From the NCBI GenBank assembly GCA_024220525.1, contig JAMYWO010000433.1, positions 1-27,036 on the forward strand: a stretch of 27,036 nucleotides of DNA, written 5' to 3'. This document shows positions 12,114 through 20,559 of this stretch, piece after piece. The translations under genes were made by a program, and so were the position numbers. This DNA comes from Cochliopodium minus. Taxonomy: Eukaryota; Discosea; Himatismenida; Cochliopodiidae. The notes under the pieces were generated by a model. That model was given only the letters and a program-made list of their open reading frames with translations. It had not been told where the DNA came from and ran no database searches. Position 1 is the stretch's first letter; every line of letters begins with the position of its first letter.

Positions 12114-12443
12114 TCATCCTATGTAATCTGTTCTGTCGGAAATATTATCGAATAATCCTAAGAAAGGAAAAAGATATTTTTCATTGAGCATTATGCTATC
12201 ATCCTTTATTTTTTGATAATTTTCATTAAATTGAGACATTTTCTTGGTTGCTTCTTCCATTTGCTATATTTTATATTCAATTATATAAATTCAAGTTTAT
12301 ATGTTAATAATATGAATGATGAGTCTTGATATAAAGTTCAGATGTAACAAATGTTCTTTTTTTGTTACCAAAATAATATTTCTAATCAAAAATTTCTTTT
12401 CACTTTTATAATCACTTTCTTTCTTTCTTACATTATCATCCAT
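12114..12443 (-). CDS. 74-aa hypothetical protein, two exons
   Basis: Exon 1 is 12369-12443 (25 codons, MDDNVRKK...NIIL) and exon 2 is 12114-12263, joined in phase 0 across a GT-AG intron of 105 nt and ending TGA. The second exon encodes a helical, charged segment (MEEATKKMSQFNENYQKIKD) followed by a more hydrophobic LNEKYLFPFLGLFDNI. This could be a short coiled-coil subunit of a larger complex. A faint likeness to BLOC-1 subunit 2 (LNxKY...PFL) is only an impression. The start lies 140 bp from the divergent start of the NAA50-like gene. Being short, it is uncertain, but the clean splice sites and phase match favour a real gene. Confidence 0.45.
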
Positions 12444-12583
12444 ATTCAATATATTCTGTTCTGAATTGAATTTGATATATAGGTGTTGTATCTATTCAAT
12501 CTTTTTAAATTATATTTAAAAAAATAAAAAATAGAGACGAAGATCAAATTAAACACATATAAACCATATCAACATCAAAGATA
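12444..12583. promoter_or_regulatory. Shared divergent promoter region (140 bp)
   Basis: Lies between the divergent starts of the 74-aa gene (-) and the NAA50-like gene (+). It is AT-rich and I see no distinctive motif. Its role is inferred from position alone. Confidence 0.35.
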
Positions 12584-13364
12584 ATGGATTATAATCTTGA
12601 TAAATCAAATATAGAAATCACAAGCATCAGATTCAGAGATATAATGGAAAAAGATATCAACAGATTGAAGAAATTACATGTAAACTCCAAAATTATAATT
12701 CCTATCAAACTTATTCAACCAATATAATCAATAATCTGATCTCATCATCTTACAATATCAAAACAAAAAAGGAAAATTTATTTCCAGTGAAATATAGTGA
12801 TGAATTTTTCAAAGGATTATTCCGATCATCCATCAAGACGGTGATATGTGAGATAAATGGCACAGTGATGGGATTCGCAACATCGAAGATCAAAATAAAA
12901 AAGAATATCTGCGGGATGAAGAGGAGTATAACGGGTTATATCATGACAATAGGAGTATCAAATAAAATAAGAAGATTAGGGATAGGATGTAAGATATTGG
13001 ATAAAATGTTGGAGGTATTACAAGAAGGTAAATAAAAAAAAATAATTAAAAATAATTAAACTTTATTAAATATAAAAAAAATAAAAAATAAAAAATAGAA
13101 AATTGTGATGTTGCTACTTTGCACGTTCAAAAAGTGAACGAAGCAGCAGTCAAATTTTATTTTAAAAATGGGTTTGAAATACAAGAGTTCCTGCCAGGAT
13201 ATTACTCCATCAAAGATCCCGACGCTTACAAACTGACGAAAAGACTGAAAGAACAAGAAAAAAAGCAAACATTTCTCTCTTATTTATTTTCTCCTTTAAA
13301 ATTTGGTTTTTCAAAGTGTTTATCGTGGTTGTCTTCAAATAATAGTAATAATTACAATATTTAA
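12584..13364 (+). CDS. NAA50: N-alpha-acetyltransferase 50-like GNAT enzyme
   Basis: Transfers acetyl from acetyl-CoA to N-terminal residues; in other eukaryotes NAA50 associates with the NatA complex on ribosomes. Exons are 12584-12679, 12772-13027 and 13099-13364 (618 nt, 205 aa), in phase 0 and 1. Features of the family: RFRDI...INRLKKLHENLFPVKYSDEFF at the N-terminus (the FPVxYxDxF substrate-binding strand of NAA50), YIMTIGV on the central strand, the acetyl-CoA loop RRLGIG (R/QxxGxG), and LHVQKVNEAAVKFYFKNGFE near the C-terminus. The LHENLF join requires the acceptor at 12770-12771, not the later one at 12785-12786, which would give an immediate stop. A tail of about 45 residues after the GNAT fold, basic and Ser/Asn-rich with an aromatic stretch (LSYLFSPLKFGFSKCLSWL), is unlike human NAA50 and could bind a membrane or partner. 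Confidence 0.85.
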
Positions 13365-13487
13365 GCAATTTTAAATAGAAAAGAGTAATTAAAATAGAAT
13401 ATTTATTGAAAAAAAAAAAACAGAATATTTATTAAGATTAAAAAAAATTTCAAAAAATAATTTATTATTTCAAAAACTTTTTTTTAT

Positions 13488-14322
13488 TTAATTTTTTTCA
13501 TTTGTAATTTCCACTTTTTTGGGATCTACTTCTATGATAACTTTGTCTCCGTAATTAATACCTTCTATCTTTTTCATGATCAGCTCTAAAGTAGTCTTTT
13601 TGTGAAGATGTCTGAGTGTTCCGTTATCATTTAAAGGCTATAAATTTAAAAATTTTGTTTGTAATACAAAACTGATTTAAATAATTTTTAATTTAAAGTT
13701 ATTTTTTAATTTAAAGTTTTTTTATTTTTTTTAATTTTTTTATATTAAATTACCTTTGTTTCTAAAAAAAATATTAGAAACAAATTGATAGATACTTGAT
13801 AGATATTGAATTACCTGGATGTGGATAGTAGATATATCCTTCATGAACCTTCTCATTAAATTCCACTTTCACATCTATGAATGAAAAATCTTCCGTGACC
13901 CCTTGATACCAATTCACTTTGGAGAAATGATGATCTGCTTGCAGAACATTGTAGGAATAAGGTGATAAATTAACATTGAGTGTTCCTATGAAATATTCAG
14001 AGATATCCAATCCTAAATTTTTGAAATAAGGAACCTATATAATCTTATAGATTTAGTATATGGATAAGGCACTCTTTAATAGAAACACCATTTAAAATTT
14101 TATATTATAAAGATTTAATATATTGAAATATGAGCTTCATCTTGGAATTAGTAGTATGTATTATGGATTGGATATTGATTTAAAAATTAAAGATTTGAAA
14201 AAAGAAATGGATTTCTTTTTTTTTACTTGTAATTTAATTGATGATTCTGGATAGGGTGAATCTTTTGATGTTCCTGATGCAACATGAAATCCTTCTATTA
14301 TAATCCCTCCAACTTTATTCAT
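13488..14322 (-). CDS. Conserved hypothetical protein, 157 aa, four exons
   Basis: Exons: 14227-14322, 13815-14034, 13754-13761 (8 nt) and 13488-13637, total 474 nt, all phases consistent. The protein begins MNKVGGIIIEGFHVASGTS and contains YPESSIKLQVPYF, GTLNVNLSPYSY, VTEDFSFIDVKVEF, IYYPHPETK and YGDKVIIEVDP. The even spread of Gly, Pro and aromatic residues suggests a small beta-rich folded enzyme or binding domain. From memory, similar motifs occur in small uncharacterised bacterial proteins. The GTLNV motif also recalls the CTP-dependent riboflavin kinase fold (DUF120), but I cannot confirm either. No signal peptide or membrane segment is present. It faces the NAA50-like gene tail to tail. 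Confidence 0.75.
13754..13761 (-). other. 8-nt microexon in the conserved hypothetical gene
   Basis: Coding-strand AAACAAAG between an AG acceptor (13762-13763) and the donor GTAATT. It receives phase 1 (G) and leaves phase 0, encoding ETK after YYPHP. Without it the flanking exons (phase 1 into phase 0) do not join in frame. Confidence 0.75.
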
Positions 14323-14519
14323 TCACAATTTTTATTTTTATTTTAAAAAATTCAAAAGAAAAAAAAAATATTCATCATTAACCAGAAAGGCATTATTGAT
14401 CATTCTTTCAATGCGTTAAAATATGAATATTAGATTCTTTTTAAAAACAAATATAATGTTATGTTTTTATTTAAAAAACAAAAATATCATTTAGTTCTCA
14501 AAAAAAAAATAAAAATAAA
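14323..14519. promoter_or_regulatory. Divergent promoter region (197 bp)
   Basis: Lies between the start of the 157-aa gene (-) and the SKICH-like gene (+). It is AT-rich with A runs and has no recognised motif. The role is inferred from position. Confidence 0.3.
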
Positions 14520-15243
14520 ATGAAAAATGTGAGGCTCTTTTTAGAATCAAACTCTTTTATCTGATTAGTTTTATAATTCCTCAATTTTTTTCTTTTCATA
14601 GGCTTGGGAACATTCTATTATTGTAAAATTGGATGGAGATTCTTTAATTGCAAAAATTAATATGACAGGATCTTCAAACAATTCATGGGTGGGATTCTAT
14701 AAATCATGTTGCAAAGACAATGAATATTTATTCTACAAATATCTTTCGAAATTGGAAGATGATACTTATATAATGGAAATACCTTTTACAAATGGAGAAT
14801 ATGAATTCAGATCATTTATAAATAGATACCAACCATCTGCAAAAGTAAAAAAAAAAAAAAAATCAAAAATAAAAAGGGAGAAATCTAAAATTGAATTCAT
14901 TTAATAATAAAAAAAATTTGATTAGAGCCATATAATAAGGGTAAATAATCAAGATAAAATAGAAGTGTTAGTACAAAGTGAAGAAAAGTTTAGTGTTGAA
15001 AGATTCAGGTTGGTAGTTAATTGCCAAATAGCAACATTCGATCCTAAAACGGAAAATTGTTACTTTGTGATCAAAAGGGATGATTGTGAACAAATAATCA
15101 AAAGAGAAGTCATCAAAAAACCCAAGGAGGTCAAGATATTGGATATAGATGAGATGGGCAAATTTAATGCTTATGTTTATGTCGGATCTGATTTGAAAAT
15201 CAAATCTAAAACATTTGTTGTACAATCCAATCCTTACAATTGA
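14520..15243 (+). CDS. SKICH-like beta-sandwich protein, 189 aa
   Basis: Exons: 14520-14528 (MKN, 9 nt), 14602-14844 and 14926-15243, total 570 nt. The two later exons are secure; the short first exon is the only upstream ATG I could splice in frame, and its donor is GTGAGG. The region NNSWVGFYKSC...LFYKYLSK...GEYEFRSFINRYQPSAKSHIIRV follows the SKICH pattern (W-[VI]-G-[LF]-[YF], then YEFR and a closing strand), known from CALCOCO/TAX1BP1 proteins and from inositol phosphatases. A second beta-rich unit follows (KFSVERFRLVVNC...GKFNAYVYVGSDLKIKSKTFVV). There is no signal peptide or membrane segment. SKICH modules mediate protein or membrane contacts, so an adaptor role is possible. It ends 97 bp from the convergent F-box gene. 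Confidence 0.65.
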
Positions 15244-15340
15244 AATGATTAAAAGAAAATATTTGTTTAATAAATTAATAAAATTTAATAATTGAAAAAA
15301 CTATTTTGTGGAACAGTTTCCACTAATTCATAAAAGTCTT

Positions 15341-16333
15341 TTAGAGAAATAACAAATCTTTTGGGAGAATAGATGTTACATCCAAAACATAGCGAGGTGT
15401 CTCCAATCTAATTTTCATGTCTGAATAATCAAAATTACTTGCGAACAAATATAATTTTTCATCTTTTTTTACTTTGATGGAGTTTGTTGTGAAGATGTAT
15501 TCTAAGTTTGTTTTTTCAGGATGTTTTTTAAAGAAACTAACAGTAGCAACAGTGTCTTCTTGTGAGCTATAACTCCCTTTGTGAATGTACACAAATACTT
15601 TTCCTCTGTTCTCTGGAAAATTTTTAGAAATCAATCCCGTTCCACTGCTGTTGTGACAAAAAAAACTCATTTTTTTTTGAACATCATAATAATATCCATA
15701 TCTTAAACTTTAAGAAATAAATTTTTCGTGATATTTTTTTAATTTAAATATATTTTTTTTTTTTTTACTTGTCTGCATTAAAAGCAAAGTGCTTTTCATT
15801 TTAGGTAAAGGAGTTTAAAAATAAAAATAAAAATCTTTTTCTTACTTCAAAATTGGTATTTTTAAATGCCACCCCAAAATTCAAATCTCTATTCAAAGAA
15901 AATAATTTTTTTTTGAAAATTAAAAAAATAAATTTAAAAAAACTTACTGTGGTAATTTTTCAAGATAAAGAGAGTATAAAAATCCTTCCAGTAGATATTG
16001 TTTAGTAATCGCAGATTTCCAATGAATATTAGCAGTTTTTAATTCTGTCAACATGTATTTATCTTTTTTGTCTAATTTCAATTTTTTATTTAATCTTGAT
16101 TGATTCCATTCTATCAATGTTAAATTGGATAATTGTTTCCAACTTTTATATATTTTGTCTAATGTCTTTATATTCAATCTATTTTTGGCGAATATACTCC
16201 AAAAGATCTCATCTTCTTTTAAAATGAAGAAGAAACTTTTGCAAACCAATGAAATTAGGAACAAATCATCATATTCGAGCTTGGATAGAATCAATCTCCA
16301 TATTTGCTTTTGGAATGTAGTTAATTCATTCAT
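15341..16333 (-). CDS. F-box protein with C-terminal beta-rich domain (270 aa)
   Basis: Exons: 15948-16333, 15846-15888 (43 nt), 15769-15791 (23 nt) and 15341-15701, total 813 nt, all in phase. Residues about 5-50 form an F-box (QKQIWRLILSKLEYDDLFLI, LVCKSF, then DEIFW), which binds Skp1 in SCF ubiquitin ligases. The rest is probably the substrate-binding part. It has a Lys-rich linker, then a region reading NRDLNFGVAFKNTNFEHFAF-type strands and a beta-rich C-terminus (KVFVYIHKG, YIFTTNSIKVKK, KLYLFASNF). I do not recognise that C-terminal domain. The start lies 191 bp from the divergent start of the kelch-F-box-Arf gene, so two F-box genes share a promoter region. Confidence 0.78.
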
Positions 16334-16524
16334 CTCTTTCTTTGATATCTGCTTTCCTTCTTTTACATAAAATCAAAATTTAAAAAATTTATGAAATTTT
16401 CTTGATTATATTCTTTAATTTTTATCTATAATATAGGTCATTGAGATTGTTGTATGATGTTAATTGTTTATAAACTCTTTTTATTTTTACCCATTTTTTT
16501 TTTTTTTGTAAATAAAAAATAAGA
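16334..16524. promoter_or_regulatory. Divergent promoter region between two F-box genes (191 bp)
   Basis: Separates the starts of the F-box gene (-) and fusion gene copy A (+). It contains T and A runs and no recognised motif. Co-regulation is an inference from the head-to-head arrangement. Confidence 0.35.
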
Positions 16525-19500
16525 ATGAACAGCAAATGGAATGAAATAATAAAGCTTACCCATAATGAGATCATGACGATGCATTGTCCTATCTTGCTCC
16601 ATCACCAAAACAAATATATAATAATTGTAGGGAAAAATAATACTTATCATAACGCATACATCACAGTTGAAGACAATAAAATAGGGGAGAATATCAATTA
16701 TGAAATACAGAAAGAAAATATAAATAATAATCCAATGAATCTTACTGCTGGATCTTCATATTGCATAGATACAAATCAAAAGAGAATATGGATATTTGGA
16801 GGAAAATATGGAAAGAAGGGATTAATTGATAAATTTTGGGAAATCAGATTGGATGAGGAGATTTCTTTCAATTTTATAAGGAAGAAGGATTTATCTCCCA
16901 ATGGAAGAAAAGGAGCAAGCATGTTTTATTATGATGATTTCGTTTATTTGTATGGAGGTATTAGTGGTGATGAATTAAAGATCATTGGAACAATTCACAG
17001 GTGAATTAAATCTTTTTTTTTTTTAATTGCTTTTGAAATCAATCAAATTTTTTTTTTTGGTTGATAAATTTAGATATGATATAAACAAGAAAAAGTGGGA
17101 AAAGTTAGATGTGAACATGCCTGAAAGATCTTATCATTCAACTGTTTTAATCGGGAATATTGGTAAAAAAAAATTAGATTTAAATAAAAATCAAAATTTA
17201 AAATCAAATTTCAAATAAACATTAAATAAAATAAGATATTTTAAATAAACATTAAATTAAAAAATAAACATAAAATAAATTATTTTTTTTTTGATTTTTA
17301 AAAAAGCTTGGACATTTGGAGGTAATAGTCTGAAGGGAGAAGAAATTTCATCTCTTTTGTGGTTTAACATCAAAACAAGAGAATGGGGAGAAATAAATCC
17401 TTCAATGTTCAAGTTGATGAACAAATCAAAATGGCCAACTTCAAGGTAAAAAAAAAAATATTTTAATTTTAAATTTATTTTATTTAATTTACTTTTTCAA
17501 TTTTACTTAAATTTTTCTTTTATTACTTTAAAATTTTAAAAAAAAAGATACAAACATACAATGCAAGCGTACAAAAATACAATTATTATTCATGGTGGGA
17601 TGTCCAAAGGAAAAATTATCGATGAATTTCATGTTTTGGATGTTCTTAACTTTGAATGCTTTCAAATTTCATTTGGAGAAATAAAATTAAAAAGAAAGAA
17701 TCATTCTTCTCTCATTCACAATGATCATTTCTTTATTTTTGGAGGAAAAAAGGAGTATACCAAAGGTGAGATTGTATTTAATATGGGAATACCCATGTTC
17801 GAAATGGATCTAAAATTACTTGAAATAAAGTATGAAGAGAATTCTTTTTCAAGTTTTTGTTTTTCTGAAAAATACTTTTCAGAGTATGGTATTTTGAAAT
17901 TGTATGATCTTTCTTCTTCAAATCAAATTAATTCTCAATCAAACAAAATTGCTTTTTCTCACTTTTCAAACAATGTTTTTGTTGATCATTCTGGAAAATT
18001 ATTTCTTTTTAATTCCGAAAATAATGGTATAGAACCTTTTGAAACGAAATCGAAATTGAAATGTTTGAGAGGATATTCGTCAAAAGATTTCTTTTTTATT
18101 GTTTCTTTGAATGACAAAAACAATAATTCAAGTTTGATACAAATAATAAACAAAAAAGACAAAAAATCATTTGAATTGAAATTCAAAGAAATCGTTCAAC
18201 AAATAGAGTTTACTGATTCTTCTCCTTTCTTTCTTTCTTCAAATGGAAATTTATTTGAAGGTTCTTTCCAAAGCAACAAAACTAACTTTCAGCAAATCAA
18301 AATGGATTTTATTGTTTCTATGATTGGATGTGGTGATCAACATGTTTTGATTTTATCAAAAGAAGGAAAAGTAAAAAAAAAAAAAAATTATTTTTTAATA
18401 AATATTTTATAATTTTAAATGTAATATTAAATAAACATTTTTTCTAAATTTTTTTTTTTAATAACAAAAAAATTAAGGTTTTTGGTATTGGTAAAAATAC
18501 AAATCAACAATTAGGAATGAAAGATGTTGTAGAAATGAAAACTCCAAGTTTTATTGAAAGTTTATTGAATGAAAAAATAATTTCAGTTTCATGTGGTTCA
18601 AATTTTTCAGGAGTTTTAACAAACGATTCAAAAATTTTGATGTTTGGAGACAATTCAAAATATCAAATGGGAGTTTCAAATTCAAAAATGAAAGAAAATG
18701 ACGAAAAGAATGTCATTTTGAAGGATGTTTCTCAACAAATCAAACAAAATATCAAATTTGAATTTTTAAATATTTCTCAAGATTTTGTTTTGACAATTTC
18801 AATCAATGAAAATAACCAAAAAGAAGTTAATTATTGGGGAAATGGAAAAGAATTTGAAACACTTTCTCTTTCTATTTCAAATGAAACAAGTTATGTGAGT
18901 GTTTTGAAAGATAAATTGGTTTTGTTTGTTAGAGACAAGAAAGAAGTGAAAAAGTTGATTACAATGAGTGATTCTCAAGTTGAAATTTCAAAGAGAAAAG
19001 AATTGTTGGGAGATTTTTGTTTTCTTTCATTACCTATTGTCAAATTTATTTTGAAATTTTGTCATTCTTCTGTAAAATATTTTTTTTTTTTTTCACTTTT
19101 ATTAAACTTTTTTGTTACTTTTTTTATTTTTTTTTAATTTTTTTTTGATTTTAAAAAATAGACAATGATTGAATTATCAAAAGTAAATTCTCTTTGGAAC
19201 GAAATAACAAATGATGAAACATATTGGAAAGGTACCTCATTTATCTTCAAATTTATGAATTATATTTATAAAAATATTAGATTTAATCAGAAAAGAGTTG
19301 ACCAAAAATTGTTGGAATTTTTGTTTTGAAGAAAAATATTTATCATTCAAACATTCTTTTCTGAAATTCAGTAAAAGGAACGTAAATATGAAAGGAGTGA
19401 TCAAAGAATTTTTTAATAATGGTAATACAAGATTTATATATTTTTTTAAAAAAGTTTAAAAATAACAAAAAAAACATTTTTAAAAGGTGTCATTAATAGT

Positions 19501-20432
19501 ATTGGAGGCAAAAAATTTTATTGAATATTTTTATTTTTTATTTTTTTATTTTTTTATTTTTTTATTTTATTTATTGTTTTATTTTTTATTTTTATTTTAT
19601 TTTAAATAAAGGAGTTTTTAAAAATTTTGTGAATAAAATGACCCAAAAAAAAATTGAGCAAAAAGAAAATGTTAAGATACTTATGTTGGGATTAGATAAT
19701 TCAGGAAAAACGACTTTAATTTATAATCTTAAAATAGGAGAAGTGATCCAAACAGTTCCCAGTAAACTTTCACTTTTTTTTAATAACTTAAATTTTTATT
19801 AAATTTTTTATTTTTTTTATTTTAGCTATTGGTTTTTGTGTTGAAAGCTGCAAAAAAGGTAGAATTTATTTTTTGTTAATTTTTTTTTTAAATTTTTTTT
19901 TGATTTTTCATCATAATTTGAAATTAATACAGGTCACGTTCATCTCGACAGTTGGGGTTAAATTGTTTTTGAATAGAAATATACAGTATCAAATAAAAAA
20001 AATTTTTTTTTTTTTAGATACAAATGATCGAACCAGAATATTTCCTTTATGGAGGCATTATGCACCAAATTGTAGAGCACTAGTAAAAAAAAAAAATTTC
20101 TTTTTTCTTTGTAAAAAAAATTTTTTAATTAAATTTTTCTTTCATTTAATTAGATATGGGTTCTTGATTCAAGTGACAGAGATAGTTTTATTTCTTCAAG
20201 TGCTTCGTTGAAGAAAATTCTTGATAAATTTGAAAATTTAGTTTATTCTCACATTCTCATTTTAGCCAATAAACAAGATTTAACAAATGCTATGACTGTG
20301 GAAGAGATAAGGGAAAAAATGGTCATGGAAGTTCCTTTGGAGGGAAGAGTTTGGAATGTCTTTGGTTGCGTTGTTACTACTATGGAAGGTGTTCAAAAGG
20401 GATTTGATTGGTTGAATGATTCTTTTAATTAA
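16525..20432 (+). CDS. Kelch-RCC1-F-box-Arf fusion protein, copy A (967 aa)
   Basis: Exons: 16525-17000, 17074-17162, 17307-17445, 17548-18370, 18478-19071, 19162-19231, 19281-19421, 19487-19507, 19612-19761, 19826-19858, 19933-19956, 20018-20082, 20154-20432; 2904 nt with consistent phases. Residues about 80-330 carry five kelch GG motifs (IFGGK, LYGGI, TFGGN, IHGGM, IFGGK). RCC1-like repeats follow ([40 protein letters not shown]), then an F-box (about 690-735, [14 protein letters not shown]...[13 protein letters not shown]). From about 785 there is an Arf domain: GLDNSGKTT (P-loop), VPTIGF (switch I), NKQD and a C-terminal DWLNDSF. Switch II reads WDTNDR instead of WDVGGQ. The join into the Arf exons needs a GC donor at 19508-19509 (or skipping of the 21-nt exon); otherwise translation stops at 19520-19522 and the Arf part would need its own start, for example Met at 19639. 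Confidence 0.75.
17351..19219 (+). repeat. Inverted repeat arm 1 (about 1869 bp, apparently identical to arm 2)
   Basis: Mirrors 21761-23629 on the other strand (coordinates sum to 40980). The predicted proteins in it are identical, and its three complete introns have the same lengths (102, 107 and 90 nt) and, where compared, the same bases. The first mismatches outside it are at 17350 (A/T) and 19220-19221 (CA/TT). It covers the C-terminal kelch, RCC1 and first F-box exons of copy A. Confidence 0.9.
19508..19509 (+). other. Predicted GC splice donor (GC-AG intron) in copy A
   Basis: The sequence is GGAG|GCAAAA. At the matching place in copy B (minus strand, donor at 21466-21467) the sequence is GGAG|GTAAAT. 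GC-AG introns usually have a strong AG|GCAAG-like context, which fits here. If not used, the message reads into a stop 13 nt later. Confidence 0.5.
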
Positions 20433-20559
20433 ACAAAAAAAAATTTCACACTGAAACTAGTATTGTTTCTTGAATTTTCTTTTCAATAAAATATGAAACT
20501 TCCAAAACCTCTTCTTTCTAAAATTTTTTGCTAATTTATTTTTCAAATTGTATTATTTT
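20433..20559. terminator. Convergent 3' region of the two fusion genes
   Basis: 127 bp between the two stop codons. An AATAAA at 20485-20490 (+) and its reverse complement at 20535-20540 (for the - gene) are possible poly(A) signals, so the two 3' UTRs probably overlap. In DNA this AT-rich such hexamers are weak evidence. Confidence 0.35.

Noticed and set aside
12785-12787. Acceptor at TTCCAG for NAA50 exon 2
   Set aside because: It gives a TGA at once in the required phase, whereas the acceptor at 12770-12771 restores the family motif FPVKYSDEF.
19639-20432. Arf domain of copy A as an independent gene starting MTQKKIE
   Set aside because: Possible, but copy B has no equivalent start and its exons join in phase to the F-box part. 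Kept as the alternative within the fusion finding.
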